This document shows, piece after piece, positions 1 through 5,750 of a stretch of DNA of 9,212 bases. Both the position numbers and the translations under genes were made by a program. Every line of letters starts with the position of its first letter. Within the stretch, counting starts at the first letter, position 1. The DNA lies in contig CABRGJ010000016.1 of assembly GCA_902470405.1 (NCBI GenBank), positions 1-9,212 of the forward strand. Reading direction: 5' to 3'. Source of the DNA: an uncultured Eggerthella sp. GTDB taxonomy: Bacteria > Actinomycetota > Coriobacteriia > Coriobacteriales > Eggerthellaceae. The notes beneath the pieces were generated by a model, which worked only from the letters and a program-made list of their open reading frames with translations, made no database searches and had not been told where the DNA came from.

Positions 1-1
1 C

Positions 2-331
2 ACTAAATGCGTCGGCTGCGGATATTGCGTCATGGCGTGTCCCTATAACGCGCCCAAGGTCAGCCGTGAGCTTGGTCATTCGGTCAAGTGCAACGGTTGT
101 GAAGAGCGTCTCGATCAGGGATTGCAGCCGATATGCGTAATGTCGTGTCCGCTTCGTGCGTTGGATTTCGGTCCTATTGACGATCTGCGCAAGAAGTATG
201 GCGATACTGCTCAGATCCATCCCATGCCTGCGCCGACGTACACGAATCCGAACATCACGATCAAGCCTTCTCCTGCAGCGCTCGATCCTGCGTCAGCACA
301 AACGCGCGTCGCGAATCCAAAGGAGGTGTAG
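2..331 (+). CDS. dmsB: DMSO reductase iron-sulfur subunit B, C-terminal part (5' end outside window)
   Basis: This is the electron-transfer subunit of a DmsABC-type molybdoenzyme; it carries electrons through 4Fe-4S clusters from the membrane anchor to the catalytic subunit. The frame is open to the left edge, so only the last 109 residues or so are seen. They start inside a ferredoxin motif, CVGCGYCVMACPYNAPK, followed by a second cysteine group, CNGCEERLDQG...PICVMSCPLRALDFGP. The tail (RALDFGPIDDLRKKYGD, NITIKP, ending NPKEV) closely resembles the C-terminus of E. coli DmsB as I remember it, which separates it from generic 4Fe-4S dicluster proteins. The stop codon TAG is followed directly by an in-frame TAA. 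The ribosome-binding site of the next gene (AAAGGAGGTG, 319-328) lies inside the last codons, so the two are transcribed together. An ATG at 32 falls between the cysteines and cannot be the true start. Confidence 0.93.
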   Translation, partial: TKCVGCGYCVMACPYNAPKVSRELGHSVKCNGCEERLDQGLQPICVMSCPLRALDFGPIDDLRKKYGDTAQIHPMPAPTYTNPNITIKPSPAALDPASAQTRVANPKEV

Positions 332-337
332 TAAGTC

Positions 338-1198
338 ATGGAACTAGCAATGCATGAATTGCCACTTACATTCTTTTCGTCTCTAGCGCCTTTGGGTGCG
401 GGTGCGTTCTTCATGATCGCCCTCTCGCTCTGCTTCGGCGAATTCACGAAAGATCAGCTCAAGAAGATCGATCGTTTGACCATCCTTCCTATTTTGGTCG
501 CGTTCGTCGGGCTCATCTGCTCGGTATTCCATCTTGCGAATCCGGGAAACATGCTCAGTGTTGCCAATACGGTCGGCTCGACGCCTCTAGCTAACGAGAT
601 CACCGCATTCGGTATCTTCATGATCGTGGCGGTGGTCTACTGGATCGTCGCTATGGCGGGCGGCCTGAAGAATGGCTCTGCACGCAAAGCGTTTGCTATG
701 ATCACGGGCATCTTGGGTCTTATTTCGGCACTGTTTATCGGTCTGGCCTACGCCATTCCTACCATTCCGACCTGGAATAATTTCTGGACGCCACTCTCTA
801 TCATCGGCTTTGCGCTCTTCGGTGGTACGCTTTTGGGTCTGCTGGTCACGACGTTGGCTGGCGCTGGCGATGCATCGGTGAAGGACAAAGCGGGCACAGC
901 GGTGTTCGTTGCGTTCACGGTTGGTGCAGTGCTCTCGTTCGTAAGCGTTATCGCGCTGTGGATCATCGGTTCGACTGCTCCCGATTCAGTCTTGCAGGTT
1001 GGAAATCTTGCCGGCAGCATGATCTGGGCATTCGTTCTGTTCATCATCTTCAGTTTGCTCGCGTACGGGCTGGGCTTCGCGGCTATCAAGATATCGCCGC
1101 TCACGGTCTTCGTGGTGGCGGGTGTCGTGCTCGCGTTCGTCGCGATCTTCCTGGCGCGTATGTGCTTCTATGCGCTTCAGATCGGCGTCGGTTTGTAA
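338..1198 (+). CDS. dmsC: DMSO reductase membrane anchor subunit DmsC
   Basis: This integral membrane anchor oxidises menaquinol and passes electrons to DmsB. The 286-residue protein matches the usual length of the family (about 287 in E. coli). Hydrophobic stretches near residues 13-33, 48-68, 89-108, 118-140, 151-174, 186-210, 226-250 and 254-280 give the expected eight membrane segments. The start of the protein (LPLTFFSSLAPLGAGAF) and the SVFHLANPGN motif are typical of DmsC. The histidine of that motif is residue 65, the number of the histidine implicated in menaquinol binding in E. coli DmsC. It begins 6 bases after the dmsB stop, with AGGAGG at 321-326. A second ATG four codons on would also be usable. 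A strong terminator follows, so dmsC ends the structural operon. Confidence 0.93.
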   Translation: MELAMHELPLTFFSSLAPLGAGAFFMIALSLCFGEFTKDQLKKIDRLTILPILVAFVGLICSVFHLANPGNMLSVANTVGSTPLANEITAFGIFMIVAVVYWIVAMAGGLKNGSARKAFAMITGILGLISALFIGLAYAIPTIPTWNNFWTPLSIIGFALFGGTLLGLLVTTLAGAGDASVKDKAGTAVFVAFTVGAVLSFVSVIALWIIGSTAPDSVLQVGNLAGSMIWAFVLFIIFSLLAYGLGFAAIKISPLTVFVVAGVVLAFVAIFLARMCFYALQIGVGL

Positions 1199-1216
1199 GC
1201 GAATTTGCTTGATGTG

Positions 1217-1254
1217 AAGGGCTCGATCGGAAACGGTTGAGCCCTTTGCTTTTA
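1217..1254 (+). terminator. Rho-independent terminator of the dms operon
   Basis: Positions 1217-1229 pair with 1234-1246 in a 13-base-pair stem (AAGGGCTC outside, CGATCG-type with two G-U pairs inside), closed by a GAAA tetraloop at 1230-1233. A T-rich tail, TTGCTTTTA, follows directly. It lies 19 bases after the dmsC stop and before the chaperone gene. Transcription of the reductase genes should therefore mostly end here, and the chaperone gene would need read-through or its own promoter. Confidence 0.87.
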
Positions 1255-1295
1255 TGGGGCAAAATGGTTAAGAGATTTCGATCTGCGGAGGGGTC

Positions 1296-1949
1296 ATGAA
1301 CGAACTGGATGAACGAACACGTGCTGAAATAATCTTGGTCGGCTCTACGCTTGGCCCCTTCTTTCTGTGTGATCCAGAGCATGATGGAGCGCGTATTGCG
1401 CCTGGTCTTGAGGCGATTCGCGCGCTCGATGTCGCGGCTGCGGCTAAGGAATGGCCTTTCGTTTCCGAAGAGCCCGCGCACGCTGCGCTCGAGAAGATGC
1501 GTGCAGGGCTCGAAGCGGGACTCGATGCCGAAGATCTGGTCTGGGAATACCGTCGTCTGTTCGTGGGTCCTGCTGCTAAACCTGCACCTCCTTGGGGGTC
1601 GGTCTATACTGACAAGGACATGGTGGTCTTCGGTGCTTCTACCATGGAGCTGCGTGATTGGATGCGCAAGAGCGGTATTGCTCTCATCAAAGGAGAAAGC
1701 GACGAGCCCGAAGATCACATCGGTCTTATGCTCGAGCTGCTGGCGTGGTTATCTGAGGAGCGCCCCGAGCTTGTAAAAACGTTCTTGAGCGATCACCTGC
1801 TTACGTGGTCATCTCATTTTCTCGAGCAGCTTGAAACGGCAGCCGAGCATCCTTTCTATGAAGGTCTTGCTGAGTTGACCCGCGCAAGTCTTGAGGGCAT
1901 GCAGTCCAAATTCGATCTGGAGATCGAATACCCTCGCTATTATCGTTAA
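1296..1949 (+). CDS. TorD/DmsD-family molybdoenzyme maturation chaperone
   Basis: This is a cytoplasmic chaperone of the TorD/DmsD family. Such proteins bind the catalytic subunit of DMSO/TMAO-type reductases, often its twin-arginine signal, and hold it ready for cofactor insertion. The 217-residue, all-helical sequence shows the family landmarks: EYRRLFVGP (84-92), a proline-rich loop PPWGSVYTD (98-106), EPEDHIGLMLELLAWL (137-152) and FLSDHLLTW (163-171). Length fits the family. GGAGGGG at 1287-1293 lies just ahead of the ATG. The position directly after dmsC suggests its client is the adjacent DmsA. The terminator between the two genes implies partly separate expression; I see no convincing promoter in the short gap. 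Whether it is closer to DmsD or TorD cannot be decided here, so no symbol is given. Confidence 0.88.
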   Translation: MNELDERTRAEIILVGSTLGPFFLCDPEHDGARIAPGLEAIRALDVAAAAKEWPFVSEEPAHAALEKMRAGLEAGLDAEDLVWEYRRLFVGPAAKPAPPWGSVYTDKDMVVFGASTMELRDWMRKSGIALIKGESDEPEDHIGLMLELLAWLSEERPELVKTFLSDHLLTWSSHFLEQLETAAEHPFYEGLAELTRASLEGMQSKFDLEIEYPRYYR

Positions 1950-2010
1950 GCAATGATTGAGATGGCCGCGGCTGTCTTGCCTGATCTGAATGCAGGTTCT
2001 CGAGCGCAGG

Positions 2011-2409
2011 TTAAGAAGAGGCACCGAGGCCTTGTGCTGCCATGAGCTCATCGGGCGTGTTCACGTTTAAGAAGCAGCCAGGAGGGCACAATTTCGCGTC
2101 ATCTGCATCGACGATGCGGACATTCAAACTTTCGAGTACGTGTTTGACGCGCACTTTTTTCATATTCCAACTTGCAAGTGCAGCATCCAGACAGCGTTCT
2201 TTATGATAAACGCCGCAAAACGGTTCATAGCCAAGTGCGCCCATCGGAACGACCGCATCATAGGGAATGAAGAGATCGGCCTGTTGTGAGGACTCAAGCA
2301 ACTCAACCTCGTATTCGATCAGCTCGGTAGAAAGATTCACCAGATCGCATGCCACTACGGCAACGGTTGAATAGCGAGCAGCTTCTAGTGCAGTGATGAA
2401 GCCGGGCAA
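2011..2409 (-). pseudogene. mobA: MobA C-terminal half, separated from the MobB-MobA gene by a frameshift
   Basis: This is the C-terminal half of a MobA guanylyltransferase domain, which joins GMP to molybdopterin to make MGD. Visible MobA landmarks are LPGFITALEAA, STVAVVACDLVNLS (matching the CDxP-type metal-binding segment), LGYEPFCGVYHKE, and FLNVNTPDEL near the end. The N-terminal MobA half lies just upstream in another frame. This frame is open back to 2505, and codons 2490-2410 read EPEKLSYLQVRYPGLRLV..., which continues the upstream domain well. The only initiator before the homology is a TTG at 2409 with no ribosome-binding site. It is therefore unlikely to be a gene of its own: it is either the distal part of a broken gene or the result of a sequence error. 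The domain assignment is firm; its status as a pseudogene is less so. Confidence 0.8.
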
Positions 2410-3299
2410 TGACCCGCGTTTTTGGTACTTATCGGTAACAAGGCGCAGGCCAGGATAGCGGACCTGAAGATAGCTGAGCTTTTCAGGTTCGTTGTTATGA
2501 CCAGATCAGCAGCAAGTGGTGTGAGGCGCGCAACAAGATGCTCGATGAGCGGACGTCCGTGAAAGTTCACGAGCGCTTTCGATTCCTTCATGCGCCTGGA
2601 TTCTCCACCGCACTGGATGACCACTGAAAGCAGTGGTTTTGCGAAGGTGTCTGCGAGCCAGGTTGCGATCTGTGCAACATCATAGAAGCCGAAACAGGGC
2701 ACATCAGCAGTAAGAGCTGCAGCTGTGATCTCGGTCATATCGGTCACGATTGCTGCGGGAAGCGACGTGCTTTCGTTTGTGGTAATCCCACCATTCATAA
2801 CATGCGCGTTCAAGTGCTCGATGAAGCGCGGAGCGGCTTGCGCATCGCGCGGGTTGTCGCTGCGAAAGAGCTCGATGGCAGGAAGACCTGCTTGCTTGAA
2901 GCCTTCTATCACAACAAGATTCGATGCGGGCAGCATGCCGATGGCACGAACGCATTGTTCGTGGGCATCGCCTTGTTGTTCGTGCGGATCGCGTAAAAGT
3001 GCATCAACATCGGTCAAATCGATCTCTTCTTCGGGTTCGCTCGCACGCTCAAGATCCTCGATCACCGCAAAACGCGTAGCGCTCGCGATCGCGGTCGCGA
3101 TAGTGCCTGCTTCATGATGGCGAGATGAATCTTTGCCAGGAACGTCGATCTCAAAATCGTTATGGCTGTGATGCTTGAGCGAAGAGACGATGGTACCACG
3201 ACGAGTAAGTTCGGCGATGACCTGCTCGATCAGGGTGGTCTTTCCAGAATTCTTACGTCCGATGAAGGATACGACATTGTCGAGTCGAGAGTTTCTCAT
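2385..3299 (-). CDS. mobB: MobB-MobA fusion for molybdopterin guanine dinucleotide synthesis; MobA part cut short by a frameshift
   Basis: Residues 1-220 are a MobB domain, a GTP-binding adaptor for MGD cofactor synthesis. It has a P-loop GRKNSGKTT (14-22), the LKHHSHNDFEIDVPGKDSSR region (41-60) and VVIEGFK (129-135). From about residue 225 a MobA nucleotidyltransferase begins: VVIQCGGESRRMKESKAL then HGRPLIEHL, the GTP-binding start of that family. After DLVITT (265-270) the homology leaves this frame, and about 34 unrelated residues lead to a stop at 2385. MobA continues in the -1 frame. Restoring one base near 2490 would give a protein of about 429 residues with a complete MobA. MobB should still be made as shown; MobA would be inactive. 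It lies 56 bases downstream of the moaE-like gene, probably in one operon. The ribosome-binding site is weak (GAAAGA). Confidence 0.88.
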   Translation of the reverse strand: MRNSRLDNVVSFIGRKNSGKTTLIEQVIAELTRRGTIVSSLKHHSHNDFEIDVPGKDSSRHHEAGTIATAIASATRFAVIEDLERASEPEEEIDLTDVDALLRDPHEQQGDAHEQCVRAIGMLPASNLVVIEGFKQAGLPAIELFRSDNPRDAQAAPRFIEHLNAHVMNGGITTNESTSLPAAIVTDMTEITAAALTADVPCFGFYDVAQIATWLADTFAKPLLSVVIQCGGESRRMKESKALVNFHGRPLIEHLVARLTPLAADLVITTNLKSSAIFRSAILACALLPISTKNAGHCPASSLH

Positions 3300-3355
3300 G
3301 AGATCTTTCTTTCAGGTCTGGTGAGCCAACTGGCTCGATAGGACGAAACCCAGCG

Positions 3356-3775
3356 CTAGATCGCGAAGAGTTCCTTTTCTTGTACGAGATTCGTTTTTAT
3401 GTGACCAACCAGCCGTTCGAGTGCGGCGATGGCATGTGGACGGATGTCGGCGCCGATCATCACATACATGAGCGAACCACCAACGGCAACATGTCCTTCG
3501 TTGAGCCATGCACGCACATAATATACACCATCCCAGGTGAGCGCTTCTTCGACCGCTTGAGCGAGCCCTTTTTCATCGTAGGAGAAGTCGACCGCAGTAA
3601 CCGTTGCATCTGTGCTGGGTGCCTCCGCGGGAGCCTGTGCCTCGGCACGCACGGCATGACGAGGAGTCGCACGCACAACGCCATTGTGGGTAAGATACAT
3701 GCCGATCATTTCAGCGTTTTCGCTCCGCTTCGCTTCTGCGAGCCAAACGTTCATATCTGGTTCCGGTTTTGCCAT
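3356..3775 (-). CDS. moaE: MoaE-like molybdopterin synthase large subunit
   Basis: This is probably the large subunit of molybdopterin synthase, which puts the dithiolene sulfurs into cPMP. The 139-residue protein has the features of the MoaE variant found in anaerobic bacteria: MIGMYLTHNGVVRATPR (23-39), YYVRAWLNEGHVAVGGS (85-101), YVMIGADIRPHAIAALE (104-120) and a helix with IKTNLVQEKELF near the C-terminus. K127 and K134 have the same seven-residue spacing as the two catalytic lysines of E. coli MoaE (K119, K126). Between residues 40 and 60 is an Ala/Pro-rich insertion that looks like a linker. No MoaD partner is seen in the window. The ATG is preceded by GGAGGG (3785-3780) four bases away. 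Being upstream of mobBA and beside the dms genes supports a cofactor role. Family assignment rests on pattern memory. Confidence 0.75.
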   Translation of the reverse strand: MAKPEPDMNVWLAEAKRSENAEMIGMYLTHNGVVRATPRHAVRAEAQAPAEAPSTDATVTAVDFSYDEKGLAQAVEEALTWDGVYYVRAWLNEGHVAVGGSLMYVMIGADIRPHAIAALERLVGHIKTNLVQEKELFAI

Positions 3776-3790
3776 GAGGCCCTCCAGGTC

Positions 3791-3816
3791 GTGTTCATGA
3801 CGCGTAGCGTGAACAC
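3791..3816 (-). promoter_or_regulatory. Inverted repeat in the moaE leader
   Basis: GTGTTCA (3791-3797) and TGAACAC (3810-3816) are a perfect 7-base inverted repeat. Inside it CGC (3801-3803) can pair with GCG (3807-3809) around a GTA loop, leaving a three-base bulge. It ends 15 bases before the moaE start codon and just upstream of its ribosome-binding site. It could be a repressor operator or an mRNA stem affecting translation. No known operator consensus is recognised. Confidence 0.4.
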
Positions 3817-3861
3817 CTCTTTTGTGCTGCTCTTCTTTGTATAGTAATACTACCGCATCAA

Positions 3862-3896
3862 CTTCGACTCGGTGCGCGGATGTGACCGAGTAGAAG
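3862..3896 (+). promoter_or_regulatory. Long stem-loop in the moaE-glf divergent region, candidate structured leader of glf
   Basis: CTTCGACTCGGT (3862-3873) pairs with ACCGAGTAGAAG (3885-3896) at 11 of 12 positions around an 11-base loop. No T-run follows on either strand, and terminators are not expected between divergent genes. Upstream, TATAGT (3840-3845) or the overlapping TAATAC (3845-3850, with TTGTGC 17 bases before it) could be a promoter -10; transcription from there would place this stem at the 5' end of a glf leader of about 155 bases. Further complementary pairs lie downstream (3902-3907 with 3965-3970, 3911-3914 with 3938-3941, 3919-3922 with 3932-3935). Confidence 0.4.
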
Positions 3897-3925
3897 GAAA
3901 ACGAGCCTGGTGCCCTCAGCGAACG

Positions 3926-3953
3926 TCGTGATCGCGCGGCAATGGCTTATGAT
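3926..3953 (+). promoter_or_regulatory. Possible glf-proximal promoter
   Basis: TATGAT (3948-3953) is one base from a consensus -10 box. TCGTGA (3926-3931), 16 bases before it, is only a half match to a -35 box. Transcription from here would start near 3960 and give a leader of about 48 bases to the ATG at 4008. It would also exclude the upstream ATG at 3942 as the glf start. Weak evidence only. Confidence 0.3.
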
Positions 3954-4007
3954 GGAAAGAGAAAGGCTCGCTCGGTGCGGGTCGCCCTGCGAAGAAAGGA
4001 TCGCTTC

Positions 4008-5147
4008 ATGACCGTTGTCGAATCACCATCACACGCACATTACGATTACCTCATCGTCGGTGCAGGTCTTTCGAGTGCAGTTTTTGCGCATGAGGCCAAG
4101 AAGGCTGGGAAGCTTTGTCTGGTCATCGACAAGCGCGATCATCTTGCAGGCAATATCTATACAGAAGAGATCGATGGCATCAACGTTCATAAGTACGGTG
4201 CGCACATCTTTCACACCTCTCTCAAGCCAGTTTGGAATTATGTCAACCAGTTCGCAGAGTTCAATCATTATGTGAATTCTCCCGTTGCGGTTTATAAGGA
4301 CGAGCTCTATAACATGCCGTTCAACATGAATACGTTCTCGAAGATGTGGGGTATTCGCACTCCTGATGAAGCGCGCGAGAAGATCGAGCAGCAAAAGGCT
4401 GCAGAGGGCATTACTGATCCACAAAACCTTGAGGAACAGGCACTTTCGCTCGTCGGTCGCGATATCTTCGAGAAGCTGGTGAAGGGCTATACCGAAAAGC
4501 AGTGGGGACGCGATTGTAAGGATCTGCCCGCATCTATCATCACGCGTTTGCCCGTGCGCTTTACCTACGATAACAACTACTTCAACGACCGTTGTCAGGG
4601 TATTCCGATGGGTGGATACACCGCTATGATCGAGAAGATGTTTGGCGATACGGAGATAGTGCTGAATACGGAATATCGCCAGTTCATCGAAGCGAATCCC
4701 AATATCGCGGACCGCATCATCTACTGCGGCCCGATCGATGAATACTTCGATTATCGTCTGGGCAATCTCGAGTATCGCTCTTTGCGTTTCGAAACAGAAT
4801 CGCTAGATTCGGCGAATTGGCAAGGTAATGCGGTCGTGAATTACACCGAAAGAGAGATCCCATATACGCGTATCATCGAGCATAAGCATTTCGAATTTGG
4901 CGATCAGCCGACCTCGGTCATCACCCGTGAATATCCTGCATCATGGGAGCCAGGCGATGAGCCCTATTATCCGATCAACGATGAGCGCAACACAGCGCTC
5001 TACGAGCAGTATCGTAAGCTTGCCGAGGATGAAGGCAACGTGGTATTCGCGGGGCGCTTGGGTGGATACAAGTACTACGATATGGATAAGGCTATCGATG
5101 CTGCTTTCGATCTGGTGAAGGACGAGCTGGGCATCGACTTGAAGTAG
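4008..5147 (+). CDS. glf: UDP-galactopyranose mutase
   Basis: This flavoenzyme interconverts UDP-galactopyranose and UDP-galactofuranose and supplies the donor for galactofuranose in surface glycans. It acts in the cytoplasm. The 379-residue protein has an N-terminal FAD-binding motif, YLIVGAGLSSAVFAHEA (14-30), followed by KYGAHIFHTS (62-71), YTEKQWGRDCKDLP (161-174), QGIPMGGYTAMI (197-208), ITREYPASWEPG (305-316) and the C-terminal FAD contact VVFAGRLGGYKYYDMDKAID (345-364), all typical of Glf. Length fits the family. I chose the ATG at 4008: AGAAAGGA at 3993-4000 is well placed, and the extra 22 residues from an in-frame ATG at 3942 are basic and unlike the family. Neighbouring wecA and GT2 genes point to a glycan pathway. 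Confidence 0.95.
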   Translation: MTVVESPSHAHYDYLIVGAGLSSAVFAHEAKKAGKLCLVIDKRDHLAGNIYTEEIDGINVHKYGAHIFHTSLKPVWNYVNQFAEFNHYVNSPVAVYKDELYNMPFNMNTFSKMWGIRTPDEAREKIEQQKAAEGITDPQNLEEQALSLVGRDIFEKLVKGYTEKQWGRDCKDLPASIITRLPVRFTYDNNYFNDRCQGIPMGGYTAMIEKMFGDTEIVLNTEYRQFIEANPNIADRIIYCGPIDEYFDYRLGNLEYRSLRFETESLDSANWQGNAVVNYTEREIPYTRIIEHKHFEFGDQPTSVITREYPASWEPGDEPYYPINDERNTALYEQYRKLAEDEGNVVFAGRLGGYKYYDMDKAIDAAFDLVKDELGIDLK

Positions 5148-5151
5148 CGCT

Positions 5152-5178
5152 GCCGTTTGCGCAGTGAAGCAAACAGGC
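5152..5178 (+). repeat. Stem-loop after glf, with a nearby 11-base direct repeat
   Basis: GCC plus GTTTGC (5152-5160) pair with GCAAAC plus GGC (5169-5178), with one bulged A and an 8-base loop, five bases after the glf stop. No T-tract follows on either strand, so it is not a classic intrinsic terminator, though it may protect the 3' end or help termination. AAGCAAACAGG occurs at 5167-5177 and again at 5190-5200. The rest of the 104-base gap between the convergent glf and ybaK genes shows nothing clear. Confidence 0.35.
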
Positions 5179-5251
5179 GTCAGGTGTCAAAGCAAACAGG
5201 AACCCTAGGCATCAAAACGGGTAGGTGGGCCTTACGCGTATGAGAGCGAAG

Positions 5252-5737
5252 CTACTCTACGGTAAGTGCGGCGAAATTCAGCGGAATGGCTTTTGCGAGC
5301 GCATCGACGCTCGTATCGATTTGGCAGCCGAGCTTACCCCCAGAGAACGTGATGCATTCAAGGTCGCGCGCTGATTCATCGATGGTAGTAGTGAAGCGCT
5401 TCTTCATGCCTAACGGTGAACAACCGCCGTGAATGTAACCTGTAAGTGGTAAGAGCTCTTTCGACTTGATCATATGGATGGACTTTTCTCCGACCGCTGC
5501 GGCAGCGCGCTTCAGATCGAGCTCTTGGGCGACGGGTATCATAAAGACGTAATGGTTGCCCGATTTGCCCACGGTCACGAGGGTTTTGAAGACGCGTTCG
5601 ACCTCAAGCCCCAAGAGGTTCGCAACCTCGACACCGCTCATTGCTTCAGAACAACCCCATGTGCGTACGTTATAGGCCGCGCCGACATTGTCGAGTTCGC
5701 GCATGGCGTTGGTCTTCTTCTCGTGCTTCTTTGCCAT
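5252..5737 (-). CDS. ybaK: Cys-tRNA(Pro) deacylase, YbaK/EbsC family
   Basis: This is a trans-editing enzyme that hydrolyses cysteine wrongly attached to tRNA(Pro). The 161-residue length is typical. Landmarks are RVFKTLVTVG (49-58), whose lysine (K51) fits the key lysine of YbaK proteins, LDLKRAAAAVGEKSIHMI (73-90), GYIHGGCSPLGMKK (100-113) and GGKLGCQID (133-141) near the end. These favour the bacterial YbaK subgroup over the ProX or prolyl-tRNA synthetase-inserted forms. It starts 13 bases after the stop of the wecA-like gene, so the two are likely co-transcribed from the promoter near 6960. The ribosome-binding site is weak (TAGGG). The pairing with a glycan gene looks positional rather than functional. 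Confidence 0.9.
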   Translation of the reverse strand: MAKKHEKKTNAMRELDNVGAAYNVRTWGCSEAMSGVEVANLLGLEVERVFKTLVTVGKSGNHYVFMIPVAQELDLKRAAAAVGEKSIHMIKSKELLPLTGYIHGGCSPLGMKKRFTTTIDESARDLECITFSGGKLGCQIDTSVDALAKAIPLNFAALTVE

Positions 5738-5750
5738 TGAACCCTACGCT

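Noticed and set aside
1101..1718. 205-codon open frame on the - strand
   Set aside because: It overlaps the chaperone gene and the dmsC end antisense, spans the terminator, and shows no family motif.
1950..2010. Terminator between the convergent chaperone gene and mobA
   Set aside because: Only short CCTG/CAGG complementarity without a T-run is visible.
2476..2496. Programmed ribosomal frameshifting as the reason for the split MobA
   Set aside because: No X-XXY-YYZ heptamer fits the required -1 slip; a simple one-base loss is the better explanation unless reads say otherwise.
3323..3336. GAGCC-AACT-GGCTC hairpin between the moaE-like gene and mobBA as a terminator
   Set aside because: The stem is only 5 base pairs and no T-run follows on the minus strand, so it would not stop transcription between the two genes.
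3380..3844. 154-codon open frame on the + strand
   Set aside because: It is antisense to the moaE-like gene; the moaE frame carries the conserved motifs and a ribosome-binding site.
3942..4007. Upstream ATG start for glf adding 22 residues
   Set aside because: There is no ribosome-binding site before it, the added residues are basic and not Glf-like, and the ATG at 4008 has a well-spaced AAAGGA.
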